DNA of 64,000 bases from Psychromonas sp. SA13A (GCF_011378715.1 NZ_WTKU01000022.1:1-64000); one strand, 5' to 3'. Positions 29,574-39,189 are shown, counted from the first letter of the stretch. The notes: a model not told the origin generated them from the sequence alone. A program made the numbers and translations.

Positions 29574-29608
29574 AAAGCCCTTATGCAGGAGTTTTTAGTT
29601 GGGGCTTT
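29574..29608 (+). terminator. Weak terminator-like hairpin after integrase pseudogene
   Basis: AAAGCCC and GGGCTTT form a 7-bp stem with a long loop, followed by GTTATTTC. The U run is poor, so termination is uncertain. Confidence 0.35.
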
Positions 29609-30088
29609 GTTATTTCTATGACTTTATTAATATTTCCCTCAACATTTCTTTCAGTTTTTATAATCCCTATTACTACTTTTCTAATCTACATTACTGACCG
29701 GTATTTTTTATGAGGCTAGCACTCAGTAATAAAATCAGTTTAATAACGCCTACTATTCTTCATTAAATATTTCTCTAGAGAATTGACTTTTGTTCGTGTT
29801 TTCAATTTAGCATTCACAATCTATCAGATAAATAATCGTTCTGTGATGTGGAGTATTGGGCTTTCAGCCATTCAAGGCATTAATAATAATTAATGAAGAT
29901 GTTAATAATAACTAAAATTTTTTAAATTAGAGGCTTGGGTTTTATAAGAGGTTCAAGATATTTTTCGAAGTCAAGAGTTAGGTGTGATGTTTGAAGGCTA
30001 TTGTAAAAGCCTGCTCAGCAGGGATGCGTATCATTGAAAGCTGGTATTACAATAAAAAATTCAGCGTCAAGAGAGTAAGTCAGATAAT
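29609..30088. other. AT-rich island tail, no recognised gene
   Basis: About 480 bases with stops in every frame. A frame near 29992-30110 reads LKAIVKACSAGMRIIESWYYNKKFSVKR from a TTG but has no ribosome site and no known relative, so I do not call it. Confidence 0.35.
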
Positions 30089-30108
30089 AATCGAGCAATT
30101 GCTCGATT
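30089..30108 (-). terminator. Palindromic hairpin at the end of the small membrane gene
   Basis: AATCGAGCAATTGCTCGATT is a perfect 20-base palindrome that overlaps the stop codon of the 34-residue gene. On the minus strand TTATTATC follows. It can form an 8-bp stem with an AATT loop, a plausible though weak terminator. Confidence 0.5.
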
Positions 30109-30211
30109 AAATCCAAGTTGTTATTTGTAATAAAACAACGGCTGCGGCAGCTGTAAACATTAGAAATATTCCAGCAATTTCTCGAGCAGTATTAATAATT
30201 TTTTGTTTCAT
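30107..30211 (-). CDS. Small single-pass membrane protein, 34 aa
   Basis: The reading frame begins MKQKIINTAREIAGIFLMF and ends LLQITTWI. A short basic amphipathic N-terminus leads into a hydrophobic helix of about 20 residues (IAGIFLMFTAAAAVVLL), as in small membrane subunits or regulators of larger complexes. The ATG has GGAG 8 bases upstream. A perfect TATAAT lies at 30250-30245 and a perfect CRP-type palindrome at 30280-30295, and a palindrome closes the gene. These signals together make a real gene likely despite its size. I do not recognise the family; partner and function are unknown. Confidence 0.6.
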   Translation of the reverse strand: MKQKIINTAREIAGIFLMFTAAAAVVLLQITTWI

Positions 30212-30244
30212 GTTAATTCTCCAATAAATGTGATTTACATCATC

Positions 30245-30250
30245 ATTATA
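30245..30250 (-). promoter_or_regulatory. -10 element (TATAAT) of the small membrane gene
   Basis: TATAAT on the minus strand, with TTGTTG-like -35 sequence 19 bases upstream. The start would be near 30238, about 27 bases before the ATG. Confidence 0.5.
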
Positions 30251-30279
30251 TTGGTTGAGAATGAAAAAACAACAATAAA

Positions 30280-30295
30280 TGTGATTTGAATCACA
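30280..30295 (-). promoter_or_regulatory. CRP/FNR-family operator, perfect TGTGA-N6-TCACA
   Basis: TGTGATTTGAATCACA is an exact match to the CRP half-sites, extended by AAA/TTT flanks to a 22-base near-palindrome. Its centre is about 49 bases before the predicted start of the 34-residue gene. A second, weaker copy (TGTGATTTACATCATC, 30229-30244) overlaps the predicted start. The core GTGAT-N4-ATCAC also resembles an FNR box, so the regulator may be CRP or a relative. Confidence 0.65.
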
Positions 30296-30299
30296 TTTT

Positions 30300-30757
30300 T
30301 ATGGTGGAGTGATTTGTTTATTAAATAGATAAAATGGTACTTCAATATTGAATCTGCTTGAACCTAAGTCCGATGGGTAAGTTTTTAATAAAAAATAATC
30401 ATTTATAAAGAATAATTTATAAATGGGTTACCAAGAGCAATAGGTCCAAAATTTTATTTATAACTGCATTGAGATTGAAAGTAGCGTTAATGCTAAATGT
30501 TATTAATAGAATAAAAACTTTTTAAATTTAAGGTTAATTTAAATATGTGACTTAACTCCGTATTCAATAATCATCTATTTCGTATTATGCCATTGTTAGC
30601 AAAATGTATTGTTAATTTATCATTCATTTTGATATAAAAACAATACAAAACAATAGGCTATACCTTGAGTCACGCTATGATTCATACCCCGATTAGTCCA
30701 TTGATGCTGACACAAAAGAAAATGAGTTTGGATGAGTTGAGTACAGGAGCGTTAGTT
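30300..30757. other. Upstream region of the 88-residue membrane gene
   Basis: About 450 AT-rich bases with no recognised gene. The frame of the following gene is open back to a TTG at 30665, but the ribosome site at 30745 argues for the later start. Confidence 0.35.
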
Positions 30758-31024
30758 ATGTCGGCTAAAAAGCACAAACGTAAAACAGTAAAACATCAGC
30801 AATACCTTGGTTCAGCGACTAGAAAACATAATGTTTCTCTTTTAGGTCGTTATCCAAGGTTATTTTTAACTGTTGGAGTGGGGTTAGTTGTTATTGGCAT
30901 TTTATTATTAACGGTTGGTTATATTAGCCATGCTAGAGTTGGATTATCTATGCTGTCTTTATTCTTTGGTGCTGGTTTAATTATCTTTGCTAATTTTTCT
31001 TTACCCAAAAAATTAAAAGTATGA
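30758..31024 (+). CDS. Small membrane protein with two helices, unknown function
   Basis: The protein (88 aa) starts with a very basic stretch (MSAKKHKRKTVKHQQYLGSATRKH) and then has two hydrophobic helices, LFLTVGVGLVVIGILLLTVGYI and LSMLSLFFGAGLIIFANF, before a basic end. AGGAG at 30745-30749, 8 bases before ATG 30758, decides the start; a longer version from TTG 30665 would add 31 residues. I recognise no family. It follows the decayed integrase island. Confidence 0.6.
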   Translation: MSAKKHKRKTVKHQQYLGSATRKHNVSLLGRYPRLFLTVGVGLVVIGILLLTVGYISHARVGLSMLSLFFGAGLIIFANFSLPKKLKV

Positions 31025-31291
31025 TTTTTTAATGAAGCGACTTGGATCTTCAATCAATCTGATAACTGTCTGAGGGCTTGGCTCATACTCTGTGAAAGTA
31101 TATCCATGTACAGGAGTGTTGGACATTAAGGTGTTGAATTCACTTTCGCCAGTCTAATATGCATTCTTAATCATTATGTTCGTTGCCTGAGAACCGTTAT
31201 TCTATACACACTGCCAATCAATAGTAATTTTAAATTGAAACGACAGTGGGTATAGGTTATTAAACATTATTAGTAAGTTAAGCTGTGGCTG

Positions 31292-32296
31292 CTATTGATC
31301 TAAAGTGGTTAAAGTTGCAGCTTCCCAATTGGTTAATAATTTCATTATCTGTTCTGAGTCTTGTGGTGTTGCAGCTGGCCATTGCAGATTTTTATGGCCT
31401 TTCTCTAAAGCTTCACGAATTAATCTGACTTGATATAAAAAACCGTTCCCGTCTGCTTCGACGCTGATAACTTCACTTTCTTGTTCATATTTTGTTATTG
31501 CAAAGCTATTACCTTTAGCATCAGGCAACCATGGGTTAGAGTTTAATACTAAGCTGCCTTCACTACCAAGTACGGTAAATGCAGCATGTAACCCATAATT
31601 TTCAGCGGTGTGTAATTGGCAAGTAATGCCATTTGAATATTGAATGGTTGCAGCTGATTCACAAACGTTGCCATCACTGCCTCGCTTTCCGAAAGCGTTT
31701 ATCTGATAGTTATCGCTAACTTCACTAGTAAATTGTTGTTTGATTAATAAATGCATTAAAGATGCAGGGTAACAGCCTAAATTATAAAGAGCACCTTTAC
31801 TATTAGGATTAACAAATTGTTCAATAGCAGCGCAGTATTGAGCACTAATCGATTTTATTTCTCCGATTGCTCCCTCTTTAATAGTTTCTGCAATCGCACG
31901 AGTAAAAGGGTGTGTCAGGTACATCAGGCCTTCAACAAAAAACGTATTATTTTCACTCACTGCAGCCAGCGCAGCGTGTGTTTTTTCCATATCAATTGAT
32001 AATGACTTTTCACACAATACCGCTTTGCCTGCATTTGCCGCTTTTATAACGTATTCATGATGTAGGTGATTAGGTAGGGCGATATAAATAATATCAACTT
32101 GTGGATCATTAATCAGCGCATCAAAATCGGTGAATGTATTTTTAATATCATATTTATTTGCAAATTCATTCAATGTTGCAACGGAGCGACCTGCAACGGA
32201 ATAAAGGCGAGTATGACCTTCTTTAATGATGGCATCAGCCATTTCTGCAGAAATAAAGCTAGTGCCTAACATTCCCCAGTTGAGTGTTTTTTTCAT
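31292..32296 (-). CDS. Gfo/Idh/MocA-family NAD(P)-dependent oxidoreductase
   Basis: The protein (334 aa) has an N-terminal Rossmann fold (NWGMLGTSFISAEMADAI, then VAGRSVATLNEFANKY), the conserved DIIYIALPNHLHHEYVIKAANAGKAVLCEKSLS segment with the catalytic-region lysine, and the C-terminal alpha/beta domain. Members oxidise or reduce sugars, inositols or related compounds; the substrate here is unknown. It follows the monooxygenase gene by 2 bases, so the two form an operon divergent from a LysR gene. Confidence 0.88.
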   Translation of the reverse strand: MKKTLNWGMLGTSFISAEMADAIIKEGHTRLYSVAGRSVATLNEFANKYDIKNTFTDFDALINDPQVDIIYIALPNHLHHEYVIKAANAGKAVLCEKSLSIDMEKTHAALAAVSENNTFFVEGLMYLTHPFTRAIAETIKEGAIGEIKSISAQYCAAIEQFVNPNSKGALYNLGCYPASLMHLLIKQQFTSEVSDNYQINAFGKRGSDGNVCESAATIQYSNGITCQLHTAENYGLHAAFTVLGSEGSLVLNSNPWLPDAKGNSFAITKYEQESEVISVEADGNGFLYQVRLIREALEKGHKNLQWPAATPQDSEQIMKLLTNWEAATLTTLDQ

Positions 32297-32298
32297 GG

Positions 32299-32601
32299 TT
32301 ATTTCTCCGTTGTTAATAATTTGCTTTCAAAAGCTTGCACTAACTCAGTTAATCCTGATTGAATAAATTCTTGAGTATGCTTGGCATTAAAATGTTGCTC
32401 AAAAGCTTGTTGGTGGTCATAGCGTTCCCAAAAAATATAACGACGAGGATCTTCTTTATCTTGTAATGCAACTGCCATTGAGCACCCTGGCTCGCTATTC
32501 ATACCTTCACAAAAAGTATGAATCGCCGTGATGGCAGTATTGAGATCGCTTTCGTCTTTAATGCGCAACTCCGCTGTAATGAACAAACCTTGCTTAAACA
32601 T
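32299..32601 (-). CDS. Antibiotic biosynthesis monooxygenase (ABM) domain protein
   Basis: This 100-residue protein is a single dimeric ferredoxin-like ABM domain: FITAELRIKDESDLNTAITAI, EPGCSMAVALQDKEDPRRYIFWERYDHQQAFEQHFNAKHTQEF. Relatives include YgiN-type quinol monooxygenases and enzymes of unknown role. It is the first gene of a pair with the oxidoreductase. Confidence 0.85.
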   Translation of the reverse strand: MFKQGLFITAELRIKDESDLNTAITAIHTFCEGMNSEPGCSMAVALQDKEDPRRYIFWERYDHQQAFEQHFNAKHTQEFIQSGLTELVQAFESKLLTTEK

Positions 32602-32708
32602 AAGGTACTCCTAATCAATGAGGGAAATAATACAATTAATAATAATTGACTATTTCAGGTTGATAAACGACCATTCGGTTTGTTGTTTGCTAACTATAGG
32701 TTGTTAAT

Positions 32709-33590
32709 GTGGATAGATTAAAGAGTATGCAAGTATTTGTTTATGTTGCCCAACACGGTAGTTTTGCAGCAGCAGCGGTTAATTTTTCTGTAACGGCGAC
32801 GATGATCGGTAAACATATTAAGTATTTGGAGCAACATTTAGGTACTAAACTGCTTAATCGAACAACTCGTAGGCAATCTCTTACCGAGGCCGGACAAATT
32901 TATTATTTAGAATGTACTCGTATTTTGGATGATATTGCGGAAGCTGAAAATAGTTTGCAACGATTAGAGAATAAACCCAAAGGCACGGTGCGAATTAATT
33001 CACCAGTTACTTTTGGCAATATCATCTTAGCACCTATCCTTGCGGATTTTTTGCAGGTATATCCTGATATTAATATTGAGCTGATGTTAGACAATCGTTT
33101 AATTGATCCATTACACGAGCAAGTAGATGTAGTTATTCGTATCGGTGAACTTGTTAATTCCTCACTTATTGCACGAAAAATAGCAGATTATCAATTGCTC
33201 TACTGTGCTTCTCCTAAGTATCTTGCTAAACATCAGGTACCTCAATGTTTAGGTGATCTCATTAATCATCAATGTTTAGGTTTTAGTTATGATCATATTC
33301 AAGCAAATGTTGCCTTAAGAATAGATACACAGGCTTTTGATCGACAACATACTCGTTTGACTTCGAACAGCGGACTAGCACTAAAAGTAGCTGCCTTAAA
33401 AGGAACTGGGATTCTGTTACAGCCAATGTTGCTATTACAGGACGAGTTAGCCAGCGGTGAGTTAATTGAGATTTTAAAAGATCATATACCGCCGACAATG
33501 GCTGTTAATGTTTTATATAAGAGTAAATCCCCCTCATTAAAGATACGCACAATGATTGAATTTATTTTAGCATCGATGAAAAAAACATAA
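32709..33590 (+). CDS. LysR-type transcriptional regulator
   Basis: The protein (293 aa) has the N-terminal helix-turn-helix (MQVFVYVAQHGSFAAAAVNFSVTATMIGKHIKYLEQHLGTKLLNRTTRRQ) and the substrate-binding domain of the CrgA/AaeR-like group. The start is a GTG (MDRLKSM), as usual for this subgroup; no strong ribosome site is seen. It is divergent from the ABM/oxidoreductase pair across a 107-bp gap and probably controls that pair. Confidence 0.9.
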   Translation: MDRLKSMQVFVYVAQHGSFAAAAVNFSVTATMIGKHIKYLEQHLGTKLLNRTTRRQSLTEAGQIYYLECTRILDDIAEAENSLQRLENKPKGTVRINSPVTFGNIILAPILADFLQVYPDINIELMLDNRLIDPLHEQVDVVIRIGELVNSSLIARKIADYQLLYCASPKYLAKHQVPQCLGDLINHQCLGFSYDHIQANVALRIDTQAFDRQHTRLTSNSGLALKVAALKGTGILLQPMLLLQDELASGELIEILKDHIPPTMAVNVLYKSKSPSLKIRTMIEFILASMKKT

Positions 33591-33858
33591 GCGTAATAAT
33601 CTTACCACCCTCAATGCTGGGTATCTCCGGCTTATTTAAAGCAATATTCGTCGTCTTAATACAATGCCATTGCTAGTTATAGACTTACCTTGGCAATAAA
33701 TACAGACTTTGAAAAAACAATGTATAAAGGGCATACGGCCTTGCTAAGGTATTGTAATGATCTATAATGCGACTGAAATATAATCAAAAATGAGTATAAG
33801 GTCATTTCTTATCAATACGTAAAAGTAATTAAAGGATTGGTTTTAAAAAGGAGAATAA

Positions 33859-34542
33859 ATGAAACATATTTTTACTAAGTTAACAGCTGCTGGTGCTTTA
33901 CTTTCTGCAAGCTGCCTTATTAATGTTGCTAACGCAGGCGTTATTTTTTCTGAAGATTTCAGCGGTGGTAGTTCGTCACTGATTAATTCTACTAATGTTA
34001 CTTGGTCAGACACAAGTGGTAATGGTTTTGAAGTGTATCAATCACAAAGTGCTTCTCCTCGTGGGATGAGTGGCACCTATGATCATGATAATGATGCAAC
34101 AACAGCAGAAATTAATATCCCTGGTGCTATTGAAGTTAATGATGACCAAGGTAATGTGACTTTAACTGCTACATTTACTTTAGATTCAGCGATAACAGCA
34201 GATCAAGAAGGTTTGTTGACGTTTTTTGGCGGCGCTCGTAAAAGTTCAGATGGTGCAAGTGTAGAAGTGTTTAACGTAACACAAAACACAACTTTATCAG
34301 GTGTACTTGAGTCTGTATTAACAACCGAAGAATGGACATTTAACAGCTTTGCGTTCAATACAACGGCTGCAGCGGCTGGTGATGAACTACAAGTTCGTTG
34401 GATTGGTGGTGGTACTAGTTCTGCAAATGGACAAGAAGTAGCTTTAGTTAACTTCTCTGTTGTAGATGTTCCTGCACCCGCAACTTCAGCAATTCTAGCG
34501 CTTGGATTATTAGGTTTTGGCGTACGTCGCTTTAAAAAATAA
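33859..34542 (+). CDS. Secreted PEP-CTERM-type protein
   Basis: The protein (227 aa) has a signal peptide (MKHIFTKLTAAGALLSASC...NVANA) and a C-terminal sorting tag of the PEP-CTERM form VPAPATSAILALGLLGFGV then RRFKK. The body is Asp/Asn/Thr-rich and beta-rich, of jelly-roll appearance, with no family I can name. AAGGAG precedes the ATG. It is monocistronic and followed by its own terminator. Confidence 0.82.
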   Translation: MKHIFTKLTAAGALLSASCLINVANAGVIFSEDFSGGSSSLINSTNVTWSDTSGNGFEVYQSQSASPRGMSGTYDHDNDATTAEINIPGAIEVNDDQGNVTLTATFTLDSAITADQEGLLTFFGGARKSSDGASVEVFNVTQNTTLSGVLESVLTTEEWTFNSFAFNTTAAAAGDELQVRWIGGGTSSANGQEVALVNFSVVDVPAPATSAILALGLLGFGVRRFKK

Positions 34543-34573
34543 TTTAAACCGTTAAAGTTTATATATTTAGAGA

Positions 34574-34604
34574 AACACTATAGCTTGCCTATGGTGTTTT
34601 TTTT
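34574..34604 (+). terminator. Rho-independent terminator of PEP-CTERM gene
   Basis: AACACTATAG and CTATGGTGTT pair with one G-T, loop CTTGC, followed by eight T. It lies about 30 bp after the stop. Confidence 0.88.
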
Positions 34605-34919
34605 GCTCTACTTTTTATCCTACATAATCCTCTACTTTTAGTCTGTCTATGCATTGCTAAAGTCATAGTGTAAAAAGTGAGCTGAGTCATTTGAATCTAA
34701 TCGACTTAATATCTCCTTCTTATTAGGTTAACCTTTCCCCTTATTGTATTAACGACCCTGTTAAAACGAGACCATTCGATTAAGTCTAAGGTATATATTA
34801 CTTCGTTTAGGTTAAGTAAAAGCAACTTATATTTGATCATAATTTAAGCATTATTGAGTAAGTGAATCGAGTGTCAGCAGTTTGTGTATGAAATATATGA
34901 ATTTGCTATTAATCATTAA

Positions 34920-34948
34920 TTGCTTTAGACGTCTAGATGGCTTAGTAT
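34920..34948 (+). promoter_or_regulatory. metN promoter with two MetJ boxes in the spacer
   Basis: TTGCTT (34920-34925) and TAGTAT (34943-34948) are 17 bases apart. Two adjacent 8-base met boxes, AGACGTCT (34927-34934, perfect) and AGATGGCT (34935-34942), fill the spacer exactly. MetJ with S-adenosylmethionine bound there would block the polymerase. The bases from 34605 to 34919 show no gene. Confidence 0.85.
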
Positions 34949-35026
34949 GCACTGGTAATTACGATGTAGATCACAGTCTCTATTGATCCAACAAAACGTA
35001 ACACCCGATTAATTTCAGGAAATCTG

Positions 35027-36061
35027 ATGATAGAAATAAAAAATGTAAACAAGGTATTTTATCAAGGCAACAAGGCGATTAACGCACTGTCTGATATTAA
35101 TCTCACCATAGAACAAGGTACTATTTTTGGTGTAATAGGCTCATCTGGCGCAGGTAAAAGTACTCTAATACGCTGTGTGAACTTGTTAGAGCGTCCAACT
35201 TCAGGGCAAGTTATTGTTGATGGCGTCGATTTAACGACTTTATCTGAGCAAGAGTTGACACAAACTCGTCGTAAAATAGGTATGATTTTCCAGCACTTTA
35301 ACTTGCTTTCATCTCGTACTGTTTTTAATAATGTTGCGTTGCCACTTGAGCTGGCTGGTGTAGCAAAAAGTACAATTAAAAGTAAAGTTGAAGATTTATT
35401 AGAGCTTGTTGGCTTGGCAGATAAACGTGATGTTTACCCCGCGAACTTAAGTGGTGGCCAAAAACAGCGTGTTGCAATTGCCAGAGCGTTGGCTTCTGAT
35501 CCGAAAGTATTGCTATGTGATGAAGCAACTAGTGCCTTAGATCCTGCTACAACGATTTCTATTTTAGAGTTATTACGCAAAATTAATGAAGAATTAAACC
35601 TAACTATTTTGCTGATCACCCACGAAATGGCCGTAGTAAAAGGTATTTGCCAAGAAGTGGCAATTATTGGTGATGGTAAATTAGTTGAAAACGGTACTGT
35701 AGGTGACATCTTTGCACACCCAAAAACAGACCTTGCACGTGACTTTATTCGTTCAACATTAGACTTATCAATACCTGCTGATTACGAAGCGCGCTTACAG
35801 GCTACACGCACTGAAAATAGCTACCCATTGATTCGTTTAGAATTTACAGGTGCTTCCGTCGATGCTCCAGTAATAAGCCATGTTGCACGAGAGTTTGATA
35901 TTGATATTAGTATCTTAAGCTCAAATATGGATTACGTTGGTGGGGTTAAGTTTGGTCTTATGTTAGCGGAATTCATTGGCCCTGAAGCTTGTGCGAATAA
36001 AGCAATCGAATATTTAAAAGAACAAAAAATTGAACTAGAGGTGTTAGGTTATGTCATTTAA
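35027..36061 (+). CDS. metN: D/L-methionine ABC transporter ATP-binding protein
   Basis: This 344-residue ATPase powers methionine uptake through MetI. Walker A is GSSGAGKST, the Q-loop is FQHFNLL, the signature is [15 protein letters not shown], and Walker B is [12 protein letters not shown]. The C-terminal NIL/ACT-like domain (about residues 260-344) senses methionine in the E. coli protein. AGGAA precedes the ATG. metI starts within its last codons. Confidence 0.95.
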   Translation: MIEIKNVNKVFYQGNKAINALSDINLTIEQGTIFGVIGSSGAGKSTLIRCVNLLERPTSGQVIVDGVDLTTLSEQELTQTRRKIGMIFQHFNLLSSRTVFNNVALPLELAGVAKSTIKSKVEDLLELVGLADKRDVYPANLSGGQKQRVAIARALASDPKVLLCDEATSALDPATTISILELLRKINEELNLTILLITHEMAVVKGICQEVAIIGDGKLVENGTVGDIFAHPKTDLARDFIRSTLDLSIPADYEARLQATRTENSYPLIRLEFTGASVDAPVISHVAREFDIDISILSSNMDYVGGVKFGLMLAEFIGPEACANKAIEYLKEQKIELEVLGYVI

Positions 36062-36737
36062 TGCAGTGATAACATGGTGGACAGAAAACACCCGTTTAAT
36101 TGAGTTATTAGTGGACTCTTTATGGGAAACCATAGTGATGGTATTTACCTCTGGTTTCATTGGTTTTGCTGTGGGTATTCCGCTAGGTGTGCTATTACAC
36201 TTAAGTAAAAAGAACGGTTTGTTAGAAAATACCACCATGAATAAAATTTTAGGCATAGTGGTTAATATTGGCCGTTCTATTCCATTTATTATTCTATTGG
36301 TTGCGCTTATTCCGGTAACTCGTTTTATAGTTGGTTCATCGATTGGTACTGCTGCAGCGATTGTGCCATTGACTATCGGTGCCATTCCTTTTATTGCTCG
36401 TCTGGTTGAAGGTGCGCTATTAGAAGTGCCATCAGGTCTAGTTGAGGCTGCTCAAGCGATGGGCGCAAAACCGATGCAAATCATTAAAAAGGTATTATTG
36501 CCAGAAGCATTACCCGGCATCATAAATGCCGTCACTATCACGCTAGTAACCTTAGTGGGTTACTCGGCAATGGCTGGTACCGTTGGTGGTGGTGGTCTTG
36601 GTGATGTAGGTATTCGTTATGGCTATCAACGTTTTGATGCGACGGTAATGATGATCACCATTGTTATCTTAGTTATCTTGGTACAAATGATTCAATCACT
36701 GGGCGATCATCTTGTTAAGCGTGTTGATCATCGTTAA
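36051..36737 (+). CDS. metI: Methionine ABC transporter permease
   Basis: The protein (228 aa) has five hydrophobic helices and the ABC-permease coupling loop [27 protein letters not shown]. It overlaps metN by 11 bases, so translation is coupled. Confidence 0.95.
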   Translation: MSFNAVITWWTENTRLIELLVDSLWETIVMVFTSGFIGFAVGIPLGVLLHLSKKNGLLENTTMNKILGIVVNIGRSIPFIILLVALIPVTRFIVGSSIGTAAAIVPLTIGAIPFIARLVEGALLEVPSGLVEAAQAMGAKPMQIIKKVLLPEALPGIINAVTITLVTLVGYSAMAGTVGGGGLGDVGIRYGYQRFDATVMMITIVILVILVQMIQSLGDHLVKRVDHR

Positions 36738-36792
36738 ATTTTTATTCTTAACTATTAACTCTAAAAAGTAAGTTACATTCAAAGGAAAATAT

Positions 36793-37611
36793 ATGAATTT
36801 TAATATCAAAAAAGTATTAGCCGTTTTAGGTTTTGCATCAATCTTTGCATTAGCAGGTTGTGGAGAAAAAGAAGTCGTCGCAGTTGATAATGATAAAATT
36901 ACTATCGGTGTTATTGCTGGTGCAGAAGCACAGGTAGCCGAGGTTGCCGCTAAAGTAGCTAAAGAAAAGTTTGGTCTAGAAGTTAAGTTAGTCACTTTCT
37001 CTGACTACATTACGCCAAATGCAGCACTAGAAGAAGGTTCAATTGATGTGAATGCATTCCAACACAAGCCTTACTTGGATCAACAAATCACTGACCGTGG
37101 TTACAAGTTTGCTGTTGCAGGAAATACATTAGTTTATCCAATCGCTGGTTACTCAAACAAAATCAAATCATTAGACGAATTAAAAGATGGTGACCAAATT
37201 GCAGTGCCAAGTGATCCAACTAACCTAGGTCGCTCTTTAATCTTATTAGAGAAGCAAGGTTTGTTAACACTTAAAGAAGGTGTTGGCCTGAAAGCAACAG
37301 TATTGGATATTGTTAGTAGTGAAAAAAATCTACAAATAATTGAGTTAGAAGCTGCGCAATTACCACGCTCATTGGATGATGTTAGCCTTGCTATCATCAA
37401 CACAACTTACGCTAGCTCGATCGACCTTTCTCCTGAGCATGATGGTCTTTTTGTTGAAGATAAAGACTCTCCATACGTAAACTTGATTGTTGCACGTGCT
37501 GATAATGTTCAATCAGAGAATGTACAAAATTTTGTTAAAGCATATCAAACAGATGTTGTATTTGATGCGGCAACTGAAATCTTTAAAGGTGGCGCTGTTA
37601 AAGGTTGGTAA
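36793..37611 (+). CDS. metQ: Methionine-binding lipoprotein
   Basis: This 272-residue protein is the periplasmic receptor of the transporter. A lipoprotein signal peptide ends at the lipobox LAGC (cysteine near residue 23). The mature part has [37 protein letters not shown] and NAFQHKPYLD, typical of the NlpA/MetQ family. It ends an operon metNIQ with a strong terminator 30 bp on. Confidence 0.95.
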   Translation: MNFNIKKVLAVLGFASIFALAGCGEKEVVAVDNDKITIGVIAGAEAQVAEVAAKVAKEKFGLEVKLVTFSDYITPNAALEEGSIDVNAFQHKPYLDQQITDRGYKFAVAGNTLVYPIAGYSNKIKSLDELKDGDQIAVPSDPTNLGRSLILLEKQGLLTLKEGVGLKATVLDIVSSEKNLQIIELEAAQLPRSLDDVSLAIINTTYASSIDLSPEHDGLFVEDKDSPYVNLIVARADNVQSENVQNFVKAYQTDVVFDAATEIFKGGAVKGW

Positions 37612-37642
37612 TCACTTTTTATAGCCTATTCGTAAATTGATT

Positions 37643-37677
37643 AAAAAGGTATTAAGCCCAGCTTAATACCTTTTTTT
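37643..37677 (+). terminator. Rho-independent terminator of metNIQ
   Basis: A 15-bp perfect stem AAAAAGGTATTAAGC / GCTTAATACCTTTTT with a CCA loop, ending in seven T. Confidence 0.92.
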
Positions 37678-37902
37678 ATATCCGCTATTCACATTTTTCC
37701 TATATCCTGCTTGTATCTTCTCCATTTAAAATAAAAACCGAAAGTGTGAATATAGGATACATTTAAGTATTATATTTGATTACTTTTGTTGATCTTGAAT
37801 TCAAGTAATAAGAACAAAACTCAATTGATTAAATTCGTTTTAGCACATTTAATATATGCTGTTCGATATGTCATACGAAGAAAGACCGAAGGAATTAATA
37901 AG

Positions 37903-39141
37903 ATGAAAAAAAGCGTTGTGTTTCTCTGCTTTATCGCCGCTTCAGCAGTTTCATTCACGGTGCAGGCTGACTGGAAAGAATCTGTCGCCAATGGCTGGGA
38001 CTCTGTGAAAAATACTAGTACAACGCTTTATGCAGATGTAATGGGAGGTGATGATGACAATAATGGTAGCAATAATGGTAACAATGACTTATTGAGTCTT
38101 CCTGCCGCTAAGCAAAAAGCCATCACATCATGGGATAAAGTTGAAGATAGGTTTGTTGATATTATTGAAGTTAAAGAAGAGAAGTCTTCGGCGCCGGAAA
38201 GTGCTTTCTTTAAAAAGAACAAAGCAGCTTATCAAGAAGATATTGATCAGTTATTACATGATGTTTATGGCATATTAAATGACGATATAGTGTTGGATGC
38301 GAATAACAATATTGCTGATATTGATGCCTCTATTTTAGCGCTTCAAGAAAAAGCTTCTGAGCAAAAATCAAAAGCTATTATCTTAATTGGAACAGAGAAA
38401 AAAGACGCATTACAAAAACAGCAACAATATGAAGATGAGATACAAGAGTACCAACAAAATAGAGAGAAAATGATTGAAACGGTACAATCTCGTCTTGAAA
38501 AATTTGGGACTGAGCTTTCATTGCAGCAGGTTGAGGCACTATTAGTACGTGTCAATGCAGATGATATTTTAGCAATGACCACCATTTTCCCTGTAGTGGC
38601 TGAAATGGCGAGCTCTTTTGCTAAGATAACTGCAAACTCAGGTGAAGATCTGAATCATGCTAAAAAATATTACAGCATGTATGTGGTGTTATTAGAGTTA
38701 CAACTTTATATTCAGGAACGTTATATTGCCGATTTAAAATACAAGTATATTCCACGTATCGATGAGCTACAAAACAAGCAAAATAGCCTGATAAAAACCA
38801 CTAAAAAACAGCTAAATAATGCCTCTTCAACGCACAAGAAAATGTATGCTTTAAATTTAAAAAGCCAGAATACAACGTTACAGGCAATCAAATTATATAA
38901 GCGCAGTATGCAAGGTGATGTCAATAATATGTCTCGAGCACATAGCTTGTTGATGGAGGATTATACGCTAGCGGTTAATACTTTAAATACTGTCACTATG
39001 TCATCTCAAGTTAGCAATTTCATTAACGACAGCAGTCAGTTATTCGATAAAATAATGGCGATGCAAGCACCTGAGTTAGTGCCATTTAATAATATTCAAA
39101 TGCAAAAAGAGTTTTCTGCTTTAACAGATAAAATTAAATAA
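37903..39141 (+). CDS. Secreted coiled-coil protein of unknown function
   Basis: The protein (412 aa) has a signal peptide (MKKSVVFLCFIAASAVSFTVQA, then DWKES) and no later membrane helix, so it is probably periplasmic or exported. A low-complexity Asp/Asn segment (GGDDDNNGSNNGNN) follows near residues 45-60. The rest is helical, with long charged heptad-like stretches (KKDALQKQQQYEDEIQEYQQNREKMIETVQSRLEKF) that predict coiled coil. ATG 37903 with AAGGA upstream is preferred over 37786, which lacks a signal peptide. I recognise no family. It is monocistronic or paired with the GNAT gene 48 bp on. Confidence 0.7.
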   Translation: MKKSVVFLCFIAASAVSFTVQADWKESVANGWDSVKNTSTTLYADVMGGDDDNNGSNNGNNDLLSLPAAKQKAITSWDKVEDRFVDIIEVKEEKSSAPESAFFKKNKAAYQEDIDQLLHDVYGILNDDIVLDANNNIADIDASILALQEKASEQKSKAIILIGTEKKDALQKQQQYEDEIQEYQQNREKMIETVQSRLEKFGTELSLQQVEALLVRVNADDILAMTTIFPVVAEMASSFAKITANSGEDLNHAKKYYSMYVVLLELQLYIQERYIADLKYKYIPRIDELQNKQNSLIKTTKKQLNNASSTHKKMYALNLKSQNTTLQAIKLYKRSMQGDVNNMSRAHSLLMEDYTLAVNTLNTVTMSSQVSNFINDSSQLFDKIMAMQAPELVPFNNIQMQKEFSALTDKIK

Positions 39142-39189
39142 CCGTAATGGTGTTGAGTCGTTGGTTTTTATTTCCTATTAGGAGGCTTT

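Noticed and set aside
29992-30110. Frame reading WYYNKK, like a transposase end
   Set aside because: It has no start, no conserved catalytic residues and no neighbouring transposase parts.
26430-31290. attR copy of the tRNA-Leu 3' end
   Set aside because: I searched by eye for GTCCTCGGGCACCA and its parts after the tRNA and found no second copy in the window.
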